Positions 6,060 to 12,332 of a DNA stretch of 12,968 nt are shown piece by piece. The notes under the pieces are model-generated. The model saw nothing but the letters and a program-made list of their open reading frames with translations. It searched no databases and was not told where the DNA came from. The DNA comes from Pseudomonadota bacterium (GTDB lineage: Bacteria > Myxococcota_A > Polyangia > Haliangiales > Haliangiaceae). The position numbers and the translations under genes were made by a program. The stretch spans positions 1 to 12,968 of the forward strand of contig JAEWJO010000363.1 in NCBI GenBank assembly GCA_023386455.1, given 5' to 3'. Within the stretch, counting starts at the first letter, position 1; every line of letters starts with the position of its first letter.

Positions 6060-6105
6060 GTAACCGTCCGGATTCACGTGATTACGCCGTGCGGCACGGT
6101 CCGTG

Positions 6106-6111
6106 GATAGT
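6106..6111 (+). promoter_or_regulatory. Possible -10 element (GATAGT) before the NlpC/P60 lipoprotein
   Basis: GATAGT lies exactly nine bases before the ATG at 6121, the same spacing as TATAGT before the DsbD gene. There is no Shine-Dalgarno sequence. No good -35 is visible. Confidence 0.3.
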
Positions 6112-6120
6112 GGTCCGACC

Positions 6121-6786
6121 ATGACTCGCCTCGTTGTCCTCCTCGGCCTCGTTCTCTCGCTCTCGGTCACCGGCTGCGCGGAGCCGCACTCGGTGATGGT
6201 GAAGCGCCCCGAGTCGCCCGCCGTCGACACCGCCGTCACCGCGATGTGGTCCCACGAGATCCACAAGGTCGCCCGGGACGGCGACTGGATCCTGACCCGC
6301 AGCTACTACGCGGTCGCCGACATGATCTCGCTCGCGACGCCGGGCGAGGACCTCTCGCACGCATCGATCTACGACGCCAAGCGCGACACCGTCATCGAGG
6401 CGGTCGGCGACGGCGTGCGCGAGATTCCGCTCGCCCAGCTCGTGCAGCGTAACCACTACGTCATCGTCGTGCGCCCGAGCGCCATGACGAACGCCGAGCG
6501 CGAGCGGTCGGTCGAGCGCGCGCGCAGCCGCATCGGCACGCCGTTCGATACGCGCGGCATGCTCGGCTGGGACAACCCCGACAAGCTGTACTGCTCGGAG
6601 CTCGTGTGGTGGGCCGCGCAGGGCGAGCTGCGCACCGGCGATCATCACCGCGTCGTCACCCCTGGCGACCTCATGGACTACGGCGAGGTCGTGTACTGGA
6701 GCGGCAAGCGCACCGACGCGCAGGTGATGCGGCAGGCGATGGTCCGCGAGCCGCAGCCGCGCGAGCAGCTCGCGGTGATGCACTAG
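6121..6786 (+). CDS. YiiX-like permuted NlpC/P60 papain-fold lipoprotein
   Basis: 221 residues. The lipoprotein signal MTRLVVLLGLVLSLSVTGC places the lipidated Cys at 19. The body matches circularly permuted NlpC/P60 (YiiX/YebB, DUF830-type) cysteine hydrolases. DGDWILTRS (53-61) leads to the catalytic His in DLSHASIYD (His80). Glu93 follows in VIEAVGDGV, and the Cys nucleophile lies C-terminally in KLYCSELVWW (Cys158). In the permuted group His precedes Cys, as seen here. The substrate in this group is generally unknown; amide bonds of peptidoglycan or of lipids are suggested. An in-frame GTG at 6103 is less likely because it would add six residues ahead of the signal peptide. The TAG stop abuts the aroA stop on the other strand without a gap. 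Confidence 0.88.
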   Translation: MTRLVVLLGLVLSLSVTGCAEPHSVMVKRPESPAVDTAVTAMWSHEIHKVARDGDWILTRSYYAVADMISLATPGEDLSHASIYDAKRDTVIEAVGDGVREIPLAQLVQRNHYVIVVRPSAMTNAERERSVERARSRIGTPFDTRGMLGWDNPDKLYCSELVWWAAQGELRTGDHHRVVTPGDLMDYGEVVYWSGKRTDAQVMRQAMVREPQPREQLAVMH

Positions 6787-8124
6787 CTACGCGACGGTCT
6801 GGATCGTCGCGCCGAGCGCGGTCAGCGCCGCGGCGAAGCCGGGATACGACGTCGCGACATTGTCGGCGTCGTCGATGTGCGTCGGGCCGCTGGCGACGAG
6901 CCCGGCGATCGCGCCCGCCATCGCGATCCGGTGATCGCCATCGGCGAACACGGTGCCCGGATCGAGCGGACCCTCGGGCCGGCCCTCGACGGTGAAGCCG
7001 TCCGGGCGGACCTCGCACGCGACGCCGAAAGACCGGAGCATCGCGCACGTGGTGGCGATGCGATCCGATTCCTTCACGCGCAGCTCCTCGGCATCGCGCA
7101 CGATCGTCGTGCCGCGTGCACGAGCGGCGAGCACGGCGAGGATCGGCAACTCGTCGATCGAGCGGACCGCGAGGTCACCCGCGATCTCGGTCGCACGCAG
7201 CTCGCGTGCCGGGCCGCGAACGACGAGCGTCGCGATCGGCTCGGGACCGGCATCGCGGCGATCCTCGAGCACCACCTCGCCGCCCATCGCGGCGATCGCG
7301 TCGAGGAAGCCGGTGCGCGTCGGGTTCACGCAGATACCGGGCAGGCGGACCTCCATCGCGCCGGCGACCAGCGCGGCGGCGACGAGGAATGCCGCCGACG
7401 ATGGATCGGCGGGCACCTCGAAGCCGGCACCGGCGAGGCGGCGGTCCCAGCCGCGCGTGTCGATCGTGGTCGTCCGGCCGCGGACGACGAGCGGCGCGCC
7501 GAGGTACGCGAGCATGCGCTCGGAGTGATCGCGGCTCGGGCCTGGCTCGGTGACGCTCGTCGCGCCGTCGGCGTAGAGCCCGGCGAGCAGGATCGCGGTC
7601 TTCACCTGTGCCGACGCCATCGGCAGCGTGTAGTCGAGCGCGCGCAGCGGGCCGGTCGCCGGGCCAACCGTGAGCGGCGGGATGACATCGACGCCGGTGC
7701 CCCGGCCCGTGATCGATGCACTCATCTTCAGGAGCGGCTCGATGACGCGGCGCATGGGCCGCTTCGACAGCGACTCGTCGCCGAACAGCGTCGTCGCGAA
7801 CCGCTGGCCGGCAAGCAGGCCGCAGAGCAGGCGAATGGTCGTGCCCGAGTTGCCGCAGTCGATGGGCGCGGCCGGCGCCGTCATGCCGTCGAGCCCGGTG
7901 CCGGCGATCGTGATCGCGGCGCCGTCCTTGCCGACCGTTGCACCGAGCGCCGTGATCGCCTTTGCCGACCGGCCGTTGTCGGCGCCGTCGCCGAGGCCGA
8001 GCACGCGCACGGGAGTCTGCGAGAGCAGCGAGAACAGCAGCGCACGGTGACCGATCGACTTGTCGCCGGGGACCGTGATCGTGCCGTTCAGAGGACCGGT
8101 GGCGGGCTCGACGATCAGCTTCAT
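6787..8124 (-). CDS. aroA: 3-phosphoshikimate 1-carboxyvinyltransferase (EPSP synthase)
   Basis: 445 residues, the normal length. The enzyme joins phosphoenolpyruvate to shikimate-3-phosphate, the sixth step of the shikimate pathway, in the cytoplasm. Active-site motifs are intact: PGDKSIGHR (19-27), CGNSGTTIR (90-98), DESLSKRPMRR (116-126), SIDELPIL, ESDRIA and GDHRIAM. The four short motifs used to define class II EPSP synthases are all present: GDK at 20-22, SAQVK at 171-175, RDHSE at 198-202 and NPTR at 267-270. It is therefore of the Bacillus/class II type, not the E. coli type. The ATG overlaps the TGA of the upstream lipoprotein gene in ATGA (8124-8121), which indicates translational coupling. 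It is the last gene of the hisC-lipoprotein-aroA operon. Confidence 0.96.
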   Translation of the reverse strand: MKLIVEPATGPLNGTITVPGDKSIGHRALLFSLLSQTPVRVLGLGDGADNGRSAKAITALGATVGKDGAAITIAGTGLDGMTAPAAPIDCGNSGTTIRLLCGLLAGQRFATTLFGDESLSKRPMRRVIEPLLKMSASITGRGTGVDVIPPLTVGPATGPLRALDYTLPMASAQVKTAILLAGLYADGATSVTEPGPSRDHSERMLAYLGAPLVVRGRTTTIDTRGWDRRLAGAGFEVPADPSSAAFLVAAALVAGAMEVRLPGICVNPTRTGFLDAIAAMGGEVVLEDRRDAGPEPIATLVVRGPARELRATEIAGDLAVRSIDELPILAVLAARARGTTIVRDAEELRVKESDRIATTCAMLRSFGVACEVRPDGFTVEGRPEGPLDPGTVFADGDHRIAMAGAIAGLVASGPTHIDDADNVATSYPGFAAALTALGATIQTVA

Positions 8125-9035
8125 GACGCGGGCGGAAGCATCGCACGAGCACGCTCGACCGCGCGCGCGAGATGACGCGGCCCGATCGCGACGATCGCGC
8201 GCACCCACGCTCCCTGCTCGACGAACCGCGCATCCTGAAGACTCGTCGACACGCCGAGCGCACGGATCGCCGGCTCCGCGGCGAGCGCGTGAAGCAGCGT
8301 CTCGAGACTGCGGTGCATCCGCTTCACCGCGTCCTTGTTCTTCCTGTCGCCGGGGTCGGTGGCATCGGCGTCGACGATCAGCGCGAAGTCATCGACCATG
8401 TCGGCCCAGACCGAGAGCCGCGCCGGCGCGAGCTCGAGGCCGGTCTGGCGCGCGAGCGCGACACGCGCGTCGAACGGCAATCGCGCGGTGACGCGCAGGA
8501 CCGCGCCCGGCGCCTCCTTCGGCATCGCGTGGTCGCGAAGCAGCAGGAGGTCGCGCGCGGCGACGAGCGGCGTCTGGCGGGCGATCGCGGTGCGCGCCTC
8601 GAGCTGCCGCGTCCACTCCGGCGGGCCGAGCGCGACGAGCTCCGGCGTCAGGCGCACGCCGTTCGCGATGTCGTCGGACTTCGTCGCGAGCACGGTGATC
8701 GTCGTCGCCGCGTCGGTACCGACGCCATAGGCGGCGAGCACGACGACGTCCGCCGTGCCGAGCGGCGACCCCTGCACCGCGAGCGGCAAGCCCGGCAGCC
8801 TCGCGTCGGCGCCGATCGAGGCGAGCGCCTGCGTCGCGACCGGGCCCGCGACGGCATTCGCGCGCAGCCGCGCGAGATCGAGCTCGATCACGATCTGCGC
8901 GCCGTCGGGAACCAGCGCGAGGATCTGCTCGGCGACGGTCGCCGGCCGCTCGGGCTCGACCGGGCCGGCGGCGGTCTTCCCTCGCCCACCGCACGCGCAC
9001 GCGAGCGCGACCAGCGCGGCGAGGGCAGCCTTCAC
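8121..9035 (-). CDS. Uncharacterised lipoprotein between hisC and aroA
   Basis: 304 residues, family not recognised. The GTG start gives VKAALAALVALACAC, a short lipoprotein signal with Cys at 13 and 15. A Pro/Glu linker follows, then a domain beginning AEQILALVPDGAQIVIELDL. The 'P-x-GA-x-V-x-EIDL-x-RLRAN' pattern recalls other envelope proteins of unknown role. The sequence is rich in Ala, Asp and Arg, has no further membrane segments, and ends RARAMLPPAS. It overlaps hisC by four bases (GTGA, 9035-9032) and aroA by four bases (ATGA, 8124-8121). It therefore appears to be made in step with two cytoplasmic biosynthetic enzymes although it is exported. The open frame extends further upstream, but that part is antisense-like sequence inside hisC. 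Confidence 0.8.
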   Translation of the reverse strand: MKAALAALVALACACGGRGKTAAGPVEPERPATVAEQILALVPDGAQIVIELDLARLRANAVAGPVATQALASIGADARLPGLPLAVQGSPLGTADVVVLAAYGVGTDAATTITVLATKSDDIANGVRLTPELVALGPPEWTRQLEARTAIARQTPLVAARDLLLLRDHAMPKEAPGAVLRVTARLPFDARVALARQTGLELAPARLSVWADMVDDFALIVDADATDPGDRKNKDAVKRMHRSLETLLHALAAEPAIRALGVSTSLQDARFVEQGAWVRAIVAIGPRHLARAVERARAMLPPAS

Positions 9036-10138
9036 GCGAGGACTTCGTTGAGCGCGCCGATCACGCGCGGCATCTCCTGCGCGGAACCGACCGACACGCG
9101 GATGTGGTTCGGCAGGCCCCACGCCGCCATCGGCCGGACGATCACGCCCATGCGCAGCAGCTTGTCGTAGATCGGGCCCGACGGCTTGCCGCAGTCGATC
9201 AGGACGAAGTTCGAGAGCGACGGGTAGACCTTGCCCTTCACCTCGCGACGCAGCTGCTCGATCGCGCTGCGCGCGTGCTTCGCGCTGATCGCGACGTGCT
9301 CCTGATCGTCGAGCGCGGCGACCGCGCCGACCATCGCGATGCTCGACACGTGGAACGTGCGACCGACGCGGCCGAGCAGGTCGATCACCGGCTTGGCCGC
9401 GACCGCGTAGCCGACGCGAAGCCCGGCGAGCCCGTAGATCTTCGAGAACGTGCGCAGCACGACGACGCGCTTGTCCTGCTTCGCGAGCTCCATGCCGTCG
9501 ACGTGGTCGACCTCGGGCCATTGCGCCGCGTACTCCGCGTACGCCTCGTCGATCACGAGCAGCGCGCGCGACGGCAGCGCCGCGAGCACCTTCTGGGCGT
9601 CGGCGCGGGTCACGACCGAGCCGGTCGGGTTATTCGGAGAGCCGAGGACGACGACCTTCGTGCGCGGCGTGATCGCGGCGATCAGCGCGTCGGCGTCGAG
9701 GCCGAGCTCGGGAGTCGTCGGGGCCGCGACAAACGGTCGCCCCGCGACCTGCGCGGCGAGCCGGTACGACAGGAACGCGTACTTGTGGGACAGGACCTCG
9801 TCGGTCGGCTCGCAGGTCGCGAGCACGAGCTGGTACAGGAGGTCGTTCGAGCCGTTGCCGAGCGCGAGCTCCTCGAGCGGTACGCCGAGCTTGGCACTGA
9901 GGGCCCGCCGCAGCGCGAACCCGCCAGCGTCGGGATACAGATGCAGCTGGGACAGCGCCTTGGGGATGGCGGCGAGCGCCCTGGGCGACGGTCCCAGGGG
10001 GTTCTCGTTCGATGCGACCTTGATGGCGCCGGAGATCCCGAGCTCGCGCTCGAGCTCCTCGATCGGCTTACCCGGCTGGTAGACGTCTAAGTTACGGACA
10101 TGTGCGGGGGCGAGCTCGTCGATCGTGGGGTCTGGCAC
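9032..10138 (-). CDS. hisC: Histidinol-phosphate / aromatic aminotransferase
   Basis: 368 residues. This is a fold-type I PLP aminotransferase. It shows the HisC N-terminus VYQPGKPIEELERELG (19-34) and SNENPLGPSP (43-52). It also has GSPNNPTG (166-173), Asp197 in VIDEAY (PLP ring nitrogen contact), Lys233 in RTFSKIYGLAGLRVGY (Schiff-base lysine) and a C-terminal arginine in HIRVSVG. HisC converts imidazole-acetol phosphate to histidinol phosphate. Close homologues next to shikimate genes can also transaminate prephenate or aromatic keto acids. Linkage to aroA makes that second role plausible. I chose the GTG at 10138 over the TTG at 10177 because a TTGCCA/TACGGT promoter lies between them and homologues begin near this point. 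It is the first gene of the operon. Confidence 0.93.
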   Translation of the reverse strand: MPDPTIDELAPAHVRNLDVYQPGKPIEELERELGISGAIKVASNENPLGPSPRALAAIPKALSQLHLYPDAGGFALRRALSAKLGVPLEELALGNGSNDLLYQLVLATCEPTDEVLSHKYAFLSYRLAAQVAGRPFVAAPTTPELGLDADALIAAITPRTKVVVLGSPNNPTGSVVTRADAQKVLAALPSRALLVIDEAYAEYAAQWPEVDHVDGMELAKQDKRVVVLRTFSKIYGLAGLRVGYAVAAKPVIDLLGRVGRTFHVSSIAMVGAVAALDDQEHVAISAKHARSAIEQLRREVKGKVYPSLSNFVLIDCGKPSGPIYDKLLRMGVIVRPMAAWGLPNHIRVSVGSAQEMPRVIGALNEVLA

Positions 10139-10147
10139 AGCGGCAGG

Positions 10148-10177
10148 ACCGTACAGGCGGAATGCCCGGGATGGCAA
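10148..10177 (-). promoter_or_regulatory. Candidate hisC operon promoter
   Basis: On the minus strand TTGCCA (10177-10172, five of six matches to TTGACA) and TACGGT (10153-10148, fits TANNNT) are 18 bases apart. TACGGT ends nine bases before the GTG at 10138, predicting a leader of only a few bases. This is the best-formed -35/-10 pair I see in the window. Confidence 0.5.
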
Positions 10178-10185
10178 CCCCGGTC

Positions 10186-10191
10186 TATAGT
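10186..10191 (+). promoter_or_regulatory. Possible -10 element (TATAGT) before the DsbD gene
   Basis: TATAGT matches TATAAT at five of six positions and lies nine bases before the ATG at 10201. No Shine-Dalgarno sequence is present. The -35 region is poor. It is placed back to back with the hisC promoter in a 62-base divergent gap. Confidence 0.4.
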
Positions 10192-10200
10192 GCCAAGCGC

Positions 10201-11925
10201 ATGCGTCGCATCCTTCCCTGGCTCGCGGTGGCCATCCTTTTTCTGGCCCCGTCGATCGCCGCGGCCGATGACGGCACGTTCGCGAGCTACGAGCAGCGCG
10301 GCTGGATCTGGCTGTTCCTCGCGTCGTTCGGCTTCGGCTTTCTGACCTCGCTCACGCCGTGCGTCTATCCGATGATTCCGATCACGCTCGCGATCTTCGG
10401 CGCGCGTGGCGAGAACGTGTCGCGCGGCCGTGCGCTGATGCTCGCGACCGCCTACGTCGGCGGCATGGGCCTGACCTACGCCGCGCTCGGCGTCACGTTC
10501 GCGCTGATCGGCAAGGCCGGCGACTTCGGCACGCAGCTCGCGAACCCGTGGATCGTCATCCCGCTCGTCCTGCTGTTCCTGACGCTCGCCACCTCGATGT
10601 TCGGCGCGTTCGATCTGCAGCTGCCGAGCAGCCTGCAGGCGAAGCTCACCGGCGTCGGCGGCAAAGGGTTCGGCGGCGCATTCGCGATGGGTCTCGTCGG
10701 CGGCCTGATCGCCGCGCCGTGTACCGGCCCGTTCCTCGCCGGCCTGCTCGCGTCGGTGTCGACGACCGGTAACGCGGTCATGGGCGGCGCGCTGCTGTTC
10801 ACGTACGCGATCGGAATGGGCGTCCTGTTCTGGGTGCTCGCCGCGTTCGCGATGGGCCTGCCGAAGAGCGGCGCGTGGATGGACGGCGTGAAGTCGACCG
10901 GCGCGATCGGCCTTCTGTTCGCGGCGATCTACTACCTGAAGCCGTTCCTCCCGTGGCTCCGCACGGTCGCGTCGCCGGAGGTCTGGTTCCTGTTCGCCTC
11001 GATCGGCGTCGCCATCCTCGGCATCTTGATCGGCGCGATCCACCTGTCGTTCCACGCGGGCTGGGGCGAGCGCAGCCGCAAGGCGACGGGCGTCGCGCTC
11101 GTGCTCGCCGGCGCACTCGGCGCCTGGATGTGGAAGATGACGCCGAAGCAGCGCCTGCCGTGGATCCACGACGAGGTCGCCGCGTTCGAGAAGGCGCGCG
11201 CCGAGGGCAAGGGCGTCATGGTCGACTTCTCGGCGACGTGGTGTAACCCGTGCGAGGAGCTCGAGCTGACGTTCGGCGACGACGACGTCTACGAGGCGAT
11301 CACCTCGAAGTTCGTGCCGCTGAAGTTCGACGTCACGGACTCGAGCGACATCAACTTCAATCGTCGCTCGCGCTACAAGGCGGACACGTTGCCGTCGGTC
11401 GTGTTCATGAGCGCCGACGGCAAGGTGCTCGGCCGCGTCAACAAGATGGTCGAGCCCGAGGACATGCTGCCGGTGATCGGCAAGGCGACCAAGCAGCTCG
11501 CCGCCGCGCCGAAGCCGGCCGCCACGCAGCTCGCGTGGTCGCCCGACGAGGACACCGCGTTCGCGAAGGCGCGCGCCGAGAACAAGGGCGTCATGGTCGA
11601 GTTCTCCGCCGCGTGGTGCGTGCCCTGCGAGGAGCTCGAGCGGACGCTCGGGCACGCCGACGTCTCCGCCGCGATCACCGCGAAGTTCGTCCCGCTCAGG
11701 TTCGACGTCACCGAGGCGACCGACATCAACGGCGAGCGCCGCGCCCGCTACAAGGCGGACACCCTGCCTGCCGTCGTGTTCCTGAGCGCCGACGGGAAGG
11801 TCGTCGGCCGCGTCGACCGACTGCTCGAGCGCGACGAGCTGCTGCCGCTGATCGGCAAGGCGGCCGGTCAGCTCGCTGCCGCGCTGATCACCCCCGCCGG
11901 CGACACGACGGCATCGGCCAACTAG
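10201..11925 (+). CDS. dsbD: DsbD-family thiol:disulfide interchange protein with two thioredoxin domains
   Basis: 574 residues. DsbD passes electrons from cytoplasmic thioredoxin across the inner membrane to envelope proteins. A signal peptide (1-22) is followed directly by about eight membrane helices between residues 36 and 315. They hold the two core cysteines, Cys54 in LTPCVYPM and Cys174 in AAPCTGPF. The N-terminal immunoglobulin-like alpha domain of classical DsbD is absent. The C-terminus has two successive thioredoxin domains in place of one. Domain 1 (328-436) has Cys348-N-P-Cys351 and domain 2 (453-561) has Cys473-V-P-Cys476. Each contains the cis-proline motif ADTLP. The 10201 start gives the signal peptide; an open frame to 10102 adds only basic, noncoding-like sequence. 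The missing alpha domain suggests that the thioredoxin domains, or the Cys-rich neighbour, take over delivery to the target. Confidence 0.92.
   Translation: MRRILPWLAVAILFLAPSIAAADDGTFASYEQRGWIWLFLASFGFGFLTSLTPCVYPMIPITLAIFGARGENVSRGRALMLATAYVGGMGLTYAALGVTFALIGKAGDFGTQLANPWIVIPLVLLFLTLATSMFGAFDLQLPSSLQAKLTGVGGKGFGGAFAMGLVGGLIAAPCTGPFLAGLLASVSTTGNAVMGGALLFTYAIGMGVLFWVLAAFAMGLPKSGAWMDGVKSTGAIGLLFAAIYYLKPFLPWLRTVASPEVWFLFASIGVAILGILIGAIHLSFHAGWGERSRKATGVALVLAGALGAWMWKMTPKQRLPWIHDEVAAFEKARAEGKGVMVDFSATWCNPCEELELTFGDDDVYEAITSKFVPLKFDVTDSSDINFNRRSRYKADTLPSVVFMSADGKVLGRVNKMVEPEDMLPVIGKATKQLAAAPKPAATQLAWSPDEDTAFAKARAENKGVMVEFSAAWCVPCEELERTLGHADVSAAITAKFVPLRFDVTEATDINGERRARYKADTLPAVVFLSADGKVVGRVDRLLERDELLPLIGKAAGQLAAALITPAGDTTASAN
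11182..11883 (+). repeat. Internal tandem duplication encoding the two thioredoxin domains
   Basis: Two 327-base copies (11182-11508 and 11557-11883) lie 375 bases apart, separated by a 48-base linker. Aligned by eye without gaps, 76 of the 109 encoded residues are identical. The linker encodes a Pro/Ala-containing segment. Many changes are conservative (Asp/Glu, Lys/Arg, Met/Leu), which suggests both copies are under selection. Confidence 0.9.
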
Positions 11926-11961
11926 CTGTCGCGCCCACCCATTCGGTGCTATCGATAGAGC

Positions 11962-12258
11962 GTGCCGCTCGGCCGGATCCTCGTGGTCGTTCTTGCGCTG
12001 ACCCATGCGGTCGGCCTCGCCGACCTCGTGCTCGACGACGAGCAAGCCTGCACCGATGACGGTTGCCGCGACTGCCTGCCCGACGCCGCCTGCCGCTGCC
12101 ACTGTCCGAGCGCGATGCCGATCGTGCAGTCCACGTCGACCCAGCTCGCGCCTGCCGCGCGATCGCCCGGCACCTACGTACCGTTCGTCGCCACGGAGCG
12201 CATGCACGCGAGCCCCGATCCTCGCGAGATCCTGCACGTGCCGCGGTTCGGCGCCTGA
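11962..12258 (+). CDS. Small exported Cys-rich protein upstream of an efflux channel
   Basis: 98 residues from a GTG start, family not recognised. The N-terminus (GRILVVVLALTHAVGLADL) is a signal peptide or anchor. A Cys-rich acidic segment follows: Cys at 30, 35, 38, 44, 46 and 48 with His47, in the order CxxxxC, CxxxxxC, CxCHC. This could bind a metal or take part in disulfide exchange. The tail ends in a conserved-looking SPDPREILHVPR. It lies 36 bases after the DsbD gene and 74 bases before a CusC/TolC-type gene. Small secreted proteins in the same relative position (for example CzcI) occur in metal-efflux operons; this analogy is inference. The start is preceded by a perfect palindrome CTATCGATAG (11949-11958). 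Confidence 0.65.
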   Translation: MPLGRILVVVLALTHAVGLADLVLDDEQACTDDGCRDCLPDAACRCHCPSAMPIVQSTSTQLAPAARSPGTYVPFVATERMHASPDPREILHVPRFGA

Positions 12259-12301
12259 TCTGCAATCGCTGATCACGCATCGAACCAATCCCGACGAACA
12301 A

Positions 12302-12321
12302 CAGCGGACGTGCGTCCGCTG
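12302..12321. promoter_or_regulatory. Perfect 9-bp inverted repeat next to the efflux-channel ribosome site
   Basis: CAGCGGACG (12302-12310) and CGTCCGCTG (12313-12321) are exact reverse complements separated by TG. As RNA this gives an eight-base-pair stem with a GUGC tetraloop. It abuts GAGG (12323-12326), the Shine-Dalgarno sequence six bases before the ATG at 12333. It could be an operator for a dimeric regulator or a hairpin that tunes translation of the channel gene. Direct repeats CTGATC (12255-12260 and 12269-12274) lie further upstream in the same 74-base gap. Confidence 0.5.
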
Positions 12322-12332
12322 CGAGGTACGTC

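Noticed and set aside
4737..6266. A 509-codon minus-strand frame overlapping the secreted-protein gene
   Set aside because: Arg-rich out-of-frame shadow. The real frame has a signal peptide and ordinary composition.
6877..8175. A 432-codon plus-strand open frame opposite aroA
   Set aside because: Arg/Asp/Ala-rich shadow of aroA with no recognisable domain or start signal.
10139..10177. TTG at 10177 as the hisC start
   Set aside because: It would add 13 residues not expected in HisC, and its TTGCCA is better explained as a -35 element placed 18 bases before TACGGT.
10087..12288. A 733-codon open frame on the minus strand opposite the DsbD gene
   Set aside because: It is the complement of the DsbD gene. 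Its composition is nearly all Arg, Ala, Asp, Gly and Glu, and its internal repeats mirror the duplicated thioredoxin domains.
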